64,000 bases of DNA, from positions 682,001 through 746,000 of the forward strand of contig CBDCQL010000002.1 of NCBI GenBank assembly GCA_965220615.1, read 5' to 3'. Under the pieces are notes generated by a model, which did no database searches, was not told the DNA's origin, and saw only the letters and a program-made list of their open reading frames with translations. This stretch comes from JAGWBD01 sp965220615. Lineage in GTDB: Bacteria > Chloroflexota > Anaerolineae > Aggregatilineales > Phototrophicaceae. Shown piece by piece: positions 32,155-40,734 of this stretch (position 1 is its first letter; each line of letters opens with the position of its first letter). The translations under genes and the position numbers were made by a program.

Positions 32155-33208
32155 TTTCTCTGCTGTCCGGTCTACAAAGTCTGCGGAAGCGAGCATCCTG
32201 CGCGCCATGGTGGACGGTTCCTGCGATGTCCTGTTTGTACTGGACAAGGACGGGAAGGTGCTGGCGTTGAACCGCAAGGCCTGCGAGACATTTATCGTCG
32301 ACCACAGTTTTCAGGGTTCTCTGGTTGAATTGACCGCATCCCGCGAACTGGATGCCATGGTCGGCGAGGCACTGCGCAACAAGGAACAGGACCTGGAGGA
32401 ACAGCTGCAGCTAAACGGGCGCTGGTGGCACGTCCACATCCAGCTGGTCGATCGTTCCCGACCGCCAGCCCTGGTCTGTGTTGCGTTGGAAGACGTAACC
32501 CGGCTTGTCCGTCTGAACCGGGCGCGACGCGATATGGTGGCCAACATTTCTCACGAGTTACGCACTCCGATCGCCAACATTCGTCTCATCATCGACAGCC
32601 TCTTCATGGATACGGCAAAGCCCGGCCGCAAGAACAGTATTCGTTCCCTGCATGCCATTGCCCGCGAAACCGACGCCCTGCAGTGGATGTCCGAGGAACT
32701 GCTGGACCTGTCGATGATCGAGTCCGGTCAGGCCCTGATGAAAATGGTCGACGTGCCGGCAAGGGCAGTTGTCGCCGAAGCCGTCGAGCGCATGGCGGAT
32801 TTCTGCGAAGACAGGGATGTCCGCATAGTGCAGAAAGTGCCGCGTGGTATAGATGTTCTTTGCGACCCGGACAAATTGACGCGGGTACTGGTCAACCTGC
32901 TGCACAACGCCCTGAAGTGGTCGCCGCGGGGGGAGAAAATCCGCGTGGTCGTCACCCGCGAGGGCGACGAAGTCCTGTTTGCTGTGATCGACCGGGGCGA
33001 GGGGGTGCCAAAGGAATACACCGGCCGAATCTTCGAGCGTTTCTATCAGTTGGACCCGTCTCGCAGTGGCAACGAGGGCACCGGTCTGGGACTTGCCATT
33101 TGTCGACACATCATTGAGGCGCATGGCGGCACCATTCACGCCGAGAGCAACGCAATCCGAAAGGGTGGACGCTTTTACTTCACGGTTCCCGCCGGTAACT
33201 GCCCCTGA
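32135..33208 (+). CDS. PAS-containing sensor histidine kinase (PhoR-like, cytosolic)
   Basis: This 357-residue protein has an N-terminal PAS domain (about 20-125; AMVDGSCDVLFVLDKDGKVLALN), HisKA with the phospho-accepting histidine in ANISHELRTPIAN, and HATPase with the N box LLHNALKWS, G1 DRGEGVP, F box RIFERFYQLD and G2 GTGLGLAI. No membrane helix is present, so it should sense an internal signal or depend on a partner. It is encoded with the response regulator and the EamA protein. Start ATG 32135 follows GGAAGGA. Confidence 0.92.
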   Translation: MDELTADFSAVRSTKSAEASILRAMVDGSCDVLFVLDKDGKVLALNRKACETFIVDHSFQGSLVELTASRELDAMVGEALRNKEQDLEEQLQLNGRWWHVHIQLVDRSRPPALVCVALEDVTRLVRLNRARRDMVANISHELRTPIANIRLIIDSLFMDTAKPGRKNSIRSLHAIARETDALQWMSEELLDLSMIESGQALMKMVDVPARAVVAEAVERMADFCEDRDVRIVQKVPRGIDVLCDPDKLTRVLVNLLHNALKWSPRGEKIRVVVTREGDEVLFAVIDRGEGVPKEYTGRIFERFYQLDPSRSGNEGTGLGLAICRHIIEAHGGTIHAESNAIRKGGRFYFTVPAGNCP

Positions 33209-33234
33209 TTTACAGTTCTCGCTCCGCCGAAATA

Positions 33235-33243
33235 TGCTATAGT
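33235..33243 (+). promoter_or_regulatory. extended -10 promoter before the FMN riboswitch
   Basis: TGCTATAGT forms an extended -10 box about 20 bp before the riboswitch. TTTACA at 33209 is too far upstream to be a normal -35 box. Confidence 0.4.
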
Positions 33244-33259
33244 CGCCAAACAACAGGCA

Positions 33260-33424
33260 ACCTTCGGGGCAGGGTGAAATTCCCTACCGGCGGTATGGCA
33301 GAGTCCTGCCAAGCCCGCGACCCGTGTCATCAGCCTGGGAGGGCTGATGCGTCATGACTGCGGTCATGCCGGTGGATCTGGTGCAAGGCCAGAGCCGACA
33401 GTGAAAGTCTGGATGGGAGAAGGT
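33260..33424 (+). ncRNA. FMN riboswitch (RFN element)
   Basis: The conserved parts of the FMN aptamer appear in order: CTTCGGGGCAGGGTGAAATT, CCGGCGGTA, AGCCCGCGA, a variable arm, GAGCCGACAGTGAAAGTCTGG and GATGGGAGAAGG. This RNA binds FMN and normally shuts off riboflavin synthesis or uptake genes when flavin is plentiful. The variable arm from about 33325 to 33365 contains a long CAGCCTGGGAGGGCTG stem. The downstream transporter genes are therefore predicted to be flavin-regulated. Confidence 0.93.
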
Positions 33425-33487
33425 CGCTGGATAACGTTTCGTTGCGCCGCCATGCTGTGCGATCCGCGTCGCGCGTTTTGCCGTCGC

Positions 33488-33517
33488 CGGGGCGTGACGC
33501 CGCTGTTGCTCGCCCCG
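33488..33517 (+). promoter_or_regulatory. possible riboswitch expression platform hairpin
   Basis: CGGGGCG (33488-33494) pairs with CGCCCCG (33511-33517), with TTGGCTCCTGTCTCTT behind it. It lies between the aptamer and the permease start and could be the terminator or sequestering stem. Its competition with the aptamer was not modelled. Confidence 0.4.
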
Positions 33518-33568
33518 TTGGCTCCTGTCTCTTGATGAATGTCGTGCAGGTGGGTGCCGGGGCCAGGC

Positions 33569-34399
33569 ATGATCCGCCCAGGTTCAACAGATATTCACGG
33601 TCGGGGAGTTCTGTCGAGGCGGCTCGCGCCCCTTGCGTTGATGGCGGCCGGCCTGCTGCTGTGGCAAATACTGGCCACCTTGCAGGTCTATCCCGCCTTC
33701 ATCGTCCCGCCGCCCACCGCCGTGCTGCAAAAGCTTGTGGCGGTTTCGCTTGATGGCAGCCTGCTGCATCACAGTCTGGTGACCCTGCAGGCCGTTTTGG
33801 CCGGCCTGGCCAGTGGCGCAGTTGCGGGTGCGGCGCTGGGCTATCTGGTTGCGCGCAGCAGTTTGCTGGAGGATGCCCTTGCGCCCTTTGTCGTTGCCCT
33901 GCAGTCGACGCCGATCGTTGCCTGGGCCCCGCTGCTGGTCATCTGGTTTGGCAGCGGTTTGACCAGCAAGGCCATCACCAGCGCTCTCATCGTTTTCTTT
34001 CCAACCTTCGTGAACACAGTAGTCGGTATGCGCAACGTGCCCGCCTCACTGCAGGACCTGCTGCGCGTGCACCACGCCACGCGCTGGCAGATGCTGACCG
34101 TGCTGGAAATTCCCGCCGCCCTCCCTGTGCTGCTTGGTGGCCTCAAGATCAGCGCCACCCTGGCGGTCATCGGGGCGGTCGTGGGCGAGTTCGTCAGCGC
34201 CGATGCGGGTCTGGGCTTTCTCATCACGCTGGCGCGCAGCCGTTATGACACGCCGCTGGTGCTGGTGGCGGTCATCGCCCTTGCCGTGATTGCCCGCATC
34301 CTGTATGGCATCGTGTCCGCGCTGGAACGCCGGTTACTGGCCTGGCAGCGTTCCAGCCACCGTCTGAGTCACCTGCAACAGGTAACAGTTCAGGAGTAG
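33569..34399 (+). CDS. ABC transporter permease, predicted flavin importer (RibX-like)
   Basis: This permease of about 276 residues is of the SsuC/ThiX type. It has six helices and the ATPase-coupling EAA-type loop near AIRTSLQDLLRVHHATRWQ-like sequence (here PASLQDLLRVHHATRWQML). It lies directly behind an FMN riboswitch and before a binding protein and an ATPase. This is the arrangement described for RibXY in Chloroflexus, which supports import of riboflavin or a related compound. Specificity is inferred from the riboswitch, not from residues. The start is uncertain: ATG 33539 in frame is possible, but 33569 has GGGG at a better distance. Confidence 0.8.
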   Translation: MIRPGSTDIHGRGVLSRRLAPLALMAAGLLLWQILATLQVYPAFIVPPPTAVLQKLVAVSLDGSLLHHSLVTLQAVLAGLASGAVAGAALGYLVARSSLLEDALAPFVVALQSTPIVAWAPLLVIWFGSGLTSKAITSALIVFFPTFVNTVVGMRNVPASLQDLLRVHHATRWQMLTVLEIPAALPVLLGGLKISATLAVIGAVVGEFVSADAGLGFLITLARSRYDTPLVLVAVIALAVIARILYGIVSALERRLLAWQRSSHRLSHLQQVTVQE

Positions 34400-34403
34400 C
34401 CAA

Positions 34404-35573
34404 ATGCGTCGAGTGTGTTTTCTGTTCGTTCTGCTGCTGTTGACAGGGGGAAGCGTCACTGCCCAGGGCCCCGTCACCACAGAGCTCTTTCTGACTTTCA
34501 TTCCCAACGTGCAGTTCGCGCCTGTCTATGTCGCCATCGAGGACGGCTACTTCGCCGACGAAGGCCTCGATGTCCGCATTCGGCACGGTGCTGAACACGA
34601 TGGCGTGGACCTGGTCGCTGCCAACCAGTTGCAGCTGGGCATCTTCGGAGGGGAGCAGGTGCTTTTGGCGCGGGCCCAGGGTCGTCCGGTGGTGTCCGTT
34701 TACGAATGGTTTCAGCAGTTCCCGGCGGGCGTGGTGGCGACGATCGGAGCAGATTTTGATTCCCCGGAGCGTTTCAGCGATCTTGCCGGCAAGAGGGTTG
34801 GCATTCACGGGCGCAGCGGTGTCACCTGGTCGGCCTTTGTCGCCCTGATGAACGCCGCCGGGATGAACGAGCGGGACTTTGAGTTGGAGACTGTCGGCTT
34901 CAACGTGCCGGAACTGGTCTGTCTGGGTCTGATCGACGCCGCCGTCGTCTATCTGAACAACGAGCCACTGCAAATTGACGACAGAATCAGCGCCAGGGAC
35001 TGCGGTGACGCGCGGGGGTATCGGGTATTCCCGGTGACGCCGGTCGCCGATCTGGTGTCAAACGTGATTGTGACCAACGAGACTACGATTGATGCTGCAC
35101 CGGAACTCGTGAAGGCATTCGTCAAGGCCTTCGACAGGGGACTGCAGGCTGCCATTGCCAACCCTGCTGCAGCCATGCTGGCCAGCGCGCCACACGTGGA
35201 AGGCCTGCTGGCGCCAGGCGACGCGGAAGTTCTCGCCTCTCTTGCTCAACTGGTTCAGGATGGAGAGGACAGGGACACGATGCTGCTGGTTGAGGCTGAC
35301 GCCGACGAAGAAGACCTGGAACCGCAACTGGAGGAGTTGCGCGCCACCCTGGGCAGGGGATTGAGCGCATCGGCCGCCTTGCAGTCCTCTGTGCTGCTGG
35401 CCACCCTGCCACTGTGGCAAGCAGAGGTGTTGGGCTACAGTGACCGCAACTCCTGGGAGACGACGGCCGCCGCCTTGCAGGCCTCAGGAATGCTGGCAAG
35501 CGCGCCGGACGTTGACCAGGCCTTTACCAATCGCTTTGTGCCGGGCTGCTCTGCTGAAGACGCCTGTCCGTGA
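34404..35573 (+). CDS. ABC transporter substrate-binding protein, RibY-like (NMT1/THI5 fold)
   Basis: The 389-residue exported protein has a signal peptide at about 1-20 (RRVCFLFVLLLLTGGSVTAQ). A binding-protein domain of the NMT1/SsuA type follows: FIPNVQFAPVYVAIEDGYFADEGLDV, GIFGGEQVLLARAQGRPV, DLAGKRVGIHG. This N-terminal form is close to what is known of RibY from Chloroflexus, where aromatic residues bind the flavin ring. The FMN riboswitch upstream agrees. Thiamine precursors or alkanesulfonates are the other ligands of this fold. There is no lipobox, so anchoring is unclear. Confidence 0.82.
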   Translation: MRRVCFLFVLLLLTGGSVTAQGPVTTELFLTFIPNVQFAPVYVAIEDGYFADEGLDVRIRHGAEHDGVDLVAANQLQLGIFGGEQVLLARAQGRPVVSVYEWFQQFPAGVVATIGADFDSPERFSDLAGKRVGIHGRSGVTWSAFVALMNAAGMNERDFELETVGFNVPELVCLGLIDAAVVYLNNEPLQIDDRISARDCGDARGYRVFPVTPVADLVSNVIVTNETTIDAAPELVKAFVKAFDRGLQAAIANPAAAMLASAPHVEGLLAPGDAEVLASLAQLVQDGEDRDTMLLVEADADEEDLEPQLEELRATLGRGLSASAALQSSVLLATLPLWQAEVLGYSDRNSWETTAAALQASGMLASAPDVDQAFTNRFVPGCSAEDACP

Positions 35574-35604
35574 CAGCGATGAATGGCGGCAGGAGACGGC
35601 CAGG

Positions 35605-36390
35605 GTGAAGGTCCACGTCGAAGACTTGCAGGTGCAGTATCCCGTCGGTACTGGTGGTCAACTGGATGCGCTGGGGCCGCTGGATTTCGCACTCGCTGCC
35701 GGCAGTTTCGTAGCCTTGCTGGGCCCCAGCGGTTGCGGAAAATCGACACTGGTGCGCGTGCTGGCCGGCTTGCTGAAGCCGACGCAGGGAGCGGCGTCGC
35801 TGGATGGCATCGAGCCGGATGGCGGCCGAACCGGTATCCTCTTTCAGGATGCCAATCTGTTGCCCTGGCGCCGGGTCCGCGACAACATGGCCCTGCCGCT
35901 TGAACTCGCGGGTGTCGACCGGGAGACGCGTTACAAGGCCGTGCGCGAATTGCTACCCGTCCTGGGGCTGGAAGGCTTTGAGATGGCCTGGCCTGCGGAA
36001 CTTTCCGGTGGCATGGCCCAGCGCGTGGCCATCGGACGCGTACTCCTGCAGGGGCCGGACCTGCTGTTGCTGGACGAACCCTTCGGCGCGTTGGATGCCA
36101 TCACCCGTGAACAACTGGGCCTGGATTTGCTGCGCTTCCGGGACCGTGCCGGCCAGACCGTGCTGATGGTCACACACGACATCAACGAAGCCCTGTTGCT
36201 GGCAGACCGCGTGCTGGTGCTAAGTCCCAGGCCCGGCCGTCTCGTCGCCGACCTGGCCGTGCCCCTGCCTCGCCCGCGCCGGCTTGAACACACCTGGTCG
36301 CAGCAATTCATAGACCTGTTGCGACAGTTGCGCACTGCCCTGGGCAGGGGAGCGGCAGAACAGATGCGAAATGCGGCCCTGGAGGTCTGA
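35605..36390 (+). CDS. ABC transporter ATP-binding protein of the flavin importer
   Basis: The 261-residue ATPase of the SsuB/TauB type has Walker A GPSGCGKST, a Q-loop in FQDANLLPWR, the signature LSGGMAQRV, Walker B LLLLDEPFGALD and H-loop VTHD. The GTG at 35605 was chosen as start because AGGAG lies 9 nt upstream. An in-frame extension to 35440 overlaps the binding-protein gene in another phase and carries no homology. The stop overlaps the following aminotransferase start in TGATG, so four genes after the riboswitch form one operon. Confidence 0.88.
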   Translation: MKVHVEDLQVQYPVGTGGQLDALGPLDFALAAGSFVALLGPSGCGKSTLVRVLAGLLKPTQGAASLDGIEPDGGRTGILFQDANLLPWRRVRDNMALPLELAGVDRETRYKAVRELLPVLGLEGFEMAWPAELSGGMAQRVAIGRVLLQGPDLLLLDEPFGALDAITREQLGLDLLRFRDRAGQTVLMVTHDINEALLLADRVLVLSPRPGRLVADLAVPLPRPRRLEHTWSQQFIDLLRQLRTALGRGAAEQMRNAALEV

Positions 36391-37661
36391 TGAATATTGA
36401 CTTGGAAGCCTTGCGCGCGCAGTTTCCGGCGCTGCAACAATGTGGTGAAGACGGCCGTCCATTCGTTTATTTCGATAACCCGGCCGGCACCCAGGTGCCG
36501 CAGGCGGTCATAGATGCGGTCGGCAACTACTACCGCAGCATGAACGCCAATGCCGGGGGTCTTTTCAGGACCAGCCAACTCACGGATGCCATGGTCTCGG
36601 AGGTGCGCGCCGCCATGGCGGACTTTCTCAATGCCCCTGCGGCTGAGGAAATCGTCTTTGGCCCCAACATGACGACGCTCAGCTTTGCGCTTAGTCGCTC
36701 GCTGGCTCAAACACTGGAACCAGGCGACGAAATCGTCCTGACGCGCATGGACCATGACGCCAACGTCGAGCCATGGCGACGCGTGGCGGCCAGGCATGGC
36801 CTGGTTGTGCGCATGGTCGATTTCGTCCGGCCTGAATGCCTGCTGGACATGGACAGCCTGGAGGCGGTCTTAAACGATCGCACCCGCATCGTGGCTACCG
36901 CGCACGCCTCCAACGCGGCCGGCAGCCTAAATCCCGTGCGGCAAATCGCGTCGATGGCGCATGCCGCCGGCGCCCTGTACGTGGTTGACGCCGTGCAAAG
37001 CGCGCCCCACGTGCCACTTGACGTGCAGGAGATCGGCTGCGACTTTTTGCTTTGCTCCGCCTACAAGTTCTATGGGCCGCACGTGGGCGTGCTATGGGGT
37101 CGCCACGACTTGCTGGCGGCTTTGCCAGTCGACAAGGTTCGGCCGGCTAAGGACCTGCCGCCCTGGCGCTGGGAGACGGGCACAGCCAGCTTTGAGACGA
37201 TTGCCGGGCTGGGTGCGACGATCGCCTGGCTGGAGGACATCGGCCGCAAGTATGGCGATCAAATTGCACCGGATGTCGCACGTTTACCGGAGCGGCGCCG
37301 GCGTCTGAAGTCGGCCATGGCCACGCTTGCGAGTTGCGAACGCAGTCTTTGTCGCGAACTCATCGTCATGCTGCAGGACGTACCCGGGCTGGAGGTTTAC
37401 GGCGTGACCGATCCGCGGCGTCTGGAGCTGCGCGTGCCCACGGTGATCTTCACCCTTGCCGGCCATAATCCGGCGGATGTGGCCAGGCGCCTGGGGGAGC
37501 AGGGGGTTTTCGTCTGGTCCGGCGATTACTACGCCCAGGAGCTGATGGAAGGTTTGGGGCACGGGGAGAAAGGGATGTTGCGGGTTGGCCTGGCGCATTA
37601 CAACACGAGTGACGAAATCCGGCGACTTGGCGCTGCGCTCTATGAGATTGTGCAGAACTAA
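36390..37661 (+). CDS. class V aminotransferase, cysteine desulfurase-like protein
   Basis: This 423-residue PLP enzyme of fold type I belongs to the SufS/NifS-like group. It has YFDNPAGTQVPQAV at the start, HDANVEPWRR, AHASNAAGSLNPV, VDAVQSAPHVPLD, and the PLP lysine in CSAYKFYGPHVG. It matches the cysteine-desulfurase-like subfamily (VC1184-type), whose activity is poorly established. The catalytic loop cysteine of true desulfurases is not obvious. It is coupled to the flavin-transporter operon by a TGATG overlap, so it may be co-regulated by FMN. The link to flavin metabolism is unexplained. Confidence 0.8.
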   Translation: MNIDLEALRAQFPALQQCGEDGRPFVYFDNPAGTQVPQAVIDAVGNYYRSMNANAGGLFRTSQLTDAMVSEVRAAMADFLNAPAAEEIVFGPNMTTLSFALSRSLAQTLEPGDEIVLTRMDHDANVEPWRRVAARHGLVVRMVDFVRPECLLDMDSLEAVLNDRTRIVATAHASNAAGSLNPVRQIASMAHAAGALYVVDAVQSAPHVPLDVQEIGCDFLLCSAYKFYGPHVGVLWGRHDLLAALPVDKVRPAKDLPPWRWETGTASFETIAGLGATIAWLEDIGRKYGDQIAPDVARLPERRRRLKSAMATLASCERSLCRELIVMLQDVPGLEVYGVTDPRRLELRVPTVIFTLAGHNPADVARRLGEQGVFVWSGDYYAQELMEGLGHGEKGMLRVGLAHYNTSDEIRRLGAALYEIVQN

Positions 37662-37669
37662 AGGGTTGC

Positions 37670-37942
37670 TCAGGTGCCCGCGCGCAGCGCATTGAGCCGC
37701 TTCATCAGGCGCGACTTGCGCCGGGCGGCATTGCGCTTGTGGATCACGCCCTTGCTGGCGGCCTTGTCCAGGTCTCGCATGGCGACGCGGGTGGCTTCCT
37801 CGGCGCTGGTGACGTCACCGCCCTCGATTTCCACCCTCGCCCTTTTCACCAGGGTTCGTGCCCGGTTACGGTGGGAACGGTTGCGCAACCGGCGTTTCTG
37901 GTTTTGCCGAATTCGCTTTTCGGCGGACCTGCTGTTGGCCAT
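37670..37942 (-). CDS. rpsT: 30S ribosomal protein S20
   Basis: This 90-residue basic helical protein has the S20 start ANSRSAEKRIRQNQKRRLRN and the C-terminal AASKGVIHKRNAARRKSRLMKR. S20 binds 16S rRNA early in 30S assembly. AGAAGG precedes the ATG. It lies downstream of two tRNA-Ser genes on the same strand. Confidence 0.95.
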   Translation of the reverse strand: MANSRSAEKRIRQNQKRRLRNRSHRNRARTLVKRARVEIEGGDVTSAEEATRVAMRDLDKAASKGVIHKRNAARRKSRLMKRLNALRAGT

Positions 37943-38071
37943 TGTTGCCTTCTGCGGCGTCTGCCGCCACTTAATTCATATGCGACTTGCGGGCCAGTCT
38001 ACACGGGCGCGCTGTGTCTGTCCATAGCGGTCCGACCGGCAAATGAATGCCTCGCACCTTCAGCGTAAAAA

Positions 38072-38163
38072 TGGCGGGGAGGACAGGATTCGAACCTGCG
38101 GTCCGGTCTAACCCGGACAACCACTTAGCAGGCGGCCCCAATCGTCCACTCTGGCACCTCCCC
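38072..38163 (-). tRNA. tRNA-Ser (anticodon GCT)
   Basis: Minus strand. Acceptor GGGGAGG pairs with CCTCCCC, followed by G and an encoded CCA (TGG at 38072-38074). The anticodon loop CTGCTAA shows GCT. A long variable arm (TTGTCCGG...CCGGACC) marks a serine tRNA. The T-loop is GGTTCGAATCC. Confidence 0.93.
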
Positions 38164-38177
38164 GGTTCTGTCAGCAG

Positions 38178-38264
<87 letters not shown>

Positions 38265-38310
38265 CTGACAGCGCTCGAATCATCGCACAGACGGTCGCCG
38301 CTGTCAATGC

Positions 38311-38319
38311 TGCTATACT
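38311..38319 (+). promoter_or_regulatory. extended -10 box before the CPBP gene
   Basis: TGCTATACT lies 28 bp before the ATG of the CPBP protease gene. No clear -35 box is present. Confidence 0.35.
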
Positions 38320-38347
38320 GCGGGCGACCCTGTGAGAGCGACCTGCG

Positions 38348-39277
38348 ATGGACGTCCTGTACCAGTTGCTGTTGGGTTCCATGCTTCTGCTCCTGGCCCT
38401 GGTTTCCGCCCAGGGGCGGCATGATCAGCTTGTGCTGCGCGCAACGCAAATCGTTGCGTTGGCGCTTGGCCTGCGTTGCCTCGCCCATTTTCTGCAGCTG
38501 GACCCGATGGCCATGGCCGGCGCCTGGTGGCCCATGGCACTGGTCCTGACGGTGCTGTGTCTGTTCGCGGGCATGACAGTCTTCTCTTTCCGCTGGCGTG
38601 GATGGCTGGAGCTGCGTTTGCGAGGCGGAGGCGCGGCCTTCAGTAGCGCATCGTCCCGCCACGTCACCGCCCTTGTGCTCATGCCCGTCGTCGTGGCCTG
38701 CACCCTTGTGCTGTCGGCGGAAAGCGAAAGTCCTGGCAACCCCTTCGATCTGGACGTGACCTTCATGTCCATGCTGCTTTTGTTGTTTTTTGCCTTTCTG
38801 GGCGTTGGTTTCCCCTTGCGCAGGACCTGGAAGCAGGCGCGCGCGCGCCTCAATCTGCTTGTGCCGGCGCCGCGGGTGTTGTTGCTGGCCGTTGGCGTCG
38901 GCATTGTGCTCGTGTCTCTCGTGTCGGCACTTTGGTTGCTCTGGGTGCTGGTCACCTGGCCCTTGTATGCGGAAAACGACGGAAGCCAGATCAACCCGGA
39001 CCTGGCAACGGCCTTTCTCGCGGCGGCAATGACGGCGTTGGGCGAAGAGACCATGTTCCGCGGCCTGTTGCAACCGATATTTGGAGTGGCGTTGACCAGT
39101 GTTTGCTTTGCCCTGTTGCACATACGACCAGGCAGCGAAATCGCTTTTCTGCCTGTACTGGGCGTGTCCCTGACCCTTGGCTGGCTTCGCTGGCGTCACG
39201 GCACTGCCGCCGCTATCGTCGCGCACTTTTGCTACAACCTGACGCTGGGTCTGACTTCGCCCTGGTATGGCGCGTAG
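38348..39277 (+). CDS. CPBP family intramembrane metalloprotease
   Basis: This 309-residue protein has about eight membrane helices. The three CPBP (Abi, Rce1-like) motifs sit near the end: GEETMFRG with the paired glutamates and arginine, FALLH with the first histidine, and AHFCYN with the second histidine and asparagine. Relatives cleave prenylated or membrane proteins, or act in bacteriocin self-protection. The substrate is unknown and no bacteriocin genes are nearby. Its last 10 bp run into the possible upstream start of rlmN. Confidence 0.85.
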   Translation: MDVLYQLLLGSMLLLLALVSAQGRHDQLVLRATQIVALALGLRCLAHFLQLDPMAMAGAWWPMALVLTVLCLFAGMTVFSFRWRGWLELRLRGGGAAFSSASSRHVTALVLMPVVVACTLVLSAESESPGNPFDLDVTFMSMLLLLFFAFLGVGFPLRRTWKQARARLNLLVPAPRVLLLAVGVGIVLVSLVSALWLLWVLVTWPLYAENDGSQINPDLATAFLAAAMTALGEETMFRGLLQPIFGVALTSVCFALLHIRPGSEIAFLPVLGVSLTLGWLRWRHGTAAAIVAHFCYNLTLGLTSPWYGA

Positions 39278-39305
39278 GCCAGACCGGACGGGAACTGGAA
39301 TTCGT

Positions 39306-40358
39306 ATGCAAAACTTGCTGGAACTGGACCGGGACCCACTGACGAAACTGCTGGCCTCCTGGGGACAGCCCTCCTTTCGGGCGCGCCAGATTCTGACCTG
39401 GGTCTACCAGCGTCACGTTACCGATTTTGCGGCAATGACGGATTTGCCCCTGGCCCTGCGTGAACGTCTCATGGCGGAAATGCGCGTTGGTTCACTCTCG
39501 CTGGCGCATGAAAGGCGCAGCCGCGACGGAACGCTAAAGCGGGTGTATCGACTGGAAGACGGGCAACTCATCGAGACTGTGCTGATGCACTACCGGGACG
39601 GACGGCGCAGCGCCTGCATCTCAACCCAGGCGGGCTGTGCCCTGGGTTGCATCTTCTGCGCCACCGGTCAGATGGGCTTTGCGCGCCACCTCAGCGCTGC
39701 CGAAATTGTGGAGCAGGCCCTGTTGCTGGCGCAGGACCTGTCCCGCCGCGGAGAACGCCTGAGCAACGTTGTTTTCATGGGCATGGGAGAGCCCTTTCAC
39801 AATTACCGTGAATCGCTGAAGGCCGTGCGGCGTTTGATGGACGATCTGGGCATAGGGGCGCGCCACATCACCATTAGCACGGTGGGGTTGGCGCCGCAGA
39901 TTCGGCGTTTTGCCGATGAGGGCTTGCAGGTCCGTCTGGCCGTGAGCCTGCACGCCGCCACCGATGCGGACCGCAGTGAACTCCTGCCGGTCAACCGGCG
40001 TTGGCCGCTGCGGGAATTGATGGCCGCCTGTCGCCTCTACGTCCGCAAGACAGGGCGACGGATCACCTTTGAATGGGCGTTGATTCGGGGTGAGACGGAT
40101 ACCATGGAACAGGCTCACGCCCTCGGGAGGCTGCTGCAGGGGTTGCTCTGCCACGTCAACGCCATCCCGCTCAATCCAACGGCGGACTACGCCGGCTCGC
40201 CCTCCGGCTCGGAAGAGGTGGAACGTTTTGTGTCCATCCTGGAAGACTATGGCATCCGGACGACCGTGCGCGTGCGACGTGGCATAGATATCGATGCCGG
40301 CTGCGGTCAACTGCGGGCCGCTGTGCAGTCCAGTGAGGTGAACAGCGATGCGCTATGA
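39306..40358 (+). CDS. rlmN: 23S rRNA (A2503-C2)/tRNA (A37-C2) methyltransferase RlmN
   Basis: This 350-residue radical SAM methyltransferase has C-x3-C-x2-C in CALGCIFC, GMGEPF and RLAVSLHAATD, plus the C-terminal cysteine in DIDAGCGQL. Together with the cysteine in the LSTVG-like turn region this completes the two-cysteine mechanism. RlmN methylates carbon 2 of A2503 in 23S rRNA and A37 in some tRNAs. ATG 39306 was taken as start; a 39-nt longer frame begins inside the CPBP gene. Confidence 0.93.
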   Translation: MQNLLELDRDPLTKLLASWGQPSFRARQILTWVYQRHVTDFAAMTDLPLALRERLMAEMRVGSLSLAHERRSRDGTLKRVYRLEDGQLIETVLMHYRDGRRSACISTQAGCALGCIFCATGQMGFARHLSAAEIVEQALLLAQDLSRRGERLSNVVFMGMGEPFHNYRESLKAVRRLMDDLGIGARHITISTVGLAPQIRRFADEGLQVRLAVSLHAATDADRSELLPVNRRWPLRELMAACRLYVRKTGRRITFEWALIRGETDTMEQAHALGRLLQGLLCHVNAIPLNPTADYAGSPSGSEEVERFVSILEDYGIRTTVRVRRGIDIDAGCGQLRAAVQSSEVNSDAL

Positions 40359-40629
40359 ATGCAGCGCCATACTGAACGTGGGCGAACTGGACCTCGCCTA
40401 CGTAGACGAATTCGAAGACCTTCGCCTTATCAGCCTGGAGGATTGCGGCCGACTCGCGCCCAGGCCGGATTGCGTCGCGCGCCGTCTGCGCACGGTCGAC
40501 AGCCAGGGAGAACTAGGGTGGTCACTGGCCTTCTTCACGCGCCCGCCGACGGTTTTCCATGCGCGCTCGGAAGAGGACCTGAAGCGTACGGTATGGCGCC
40601 TGGCGCAAATGGGCTGGCAGGTCGTTTGA
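40348..40629 (+). CDS. hypothetical 93-residue protein coupled to rlmN
   Basis: I do not recognise this protein. It starts MRYECSAILNVGELD, has several acidic residues, a serine-leucine-alanine-phenylalanine strand (GWSLAFFTRP) and ends KRTVWRLAQMGWQVV. Its ATG lies inside the last codons of rlmN (11-bp overlap) and is preceded by GAGGTG at a proper distance, which supports real translation. It is soluble, has no cysteine pair, and no motif could be read. The sequence 40630-40734 up to rpe holds nothing clear. Confidence 0.6.
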   Translation: MRYECSAILNVGELDLAYVDEFEDLRLISLEDCGRLAPRPDCVARRLRTVDSQGELGWSLAFFTRPPTVFHARSEEDLKRTVWRLAQMGWQVV

Positions 40630-40734
40630 AGGCACGCGGTTGCAAATCCGGCATGCAAAAGGTAGCATCAACCTGTTCGCCTGCTCGAAGCGGACTCTCT
40701 GAACCAACCACGAACACTCACACCGGACGAGGCG

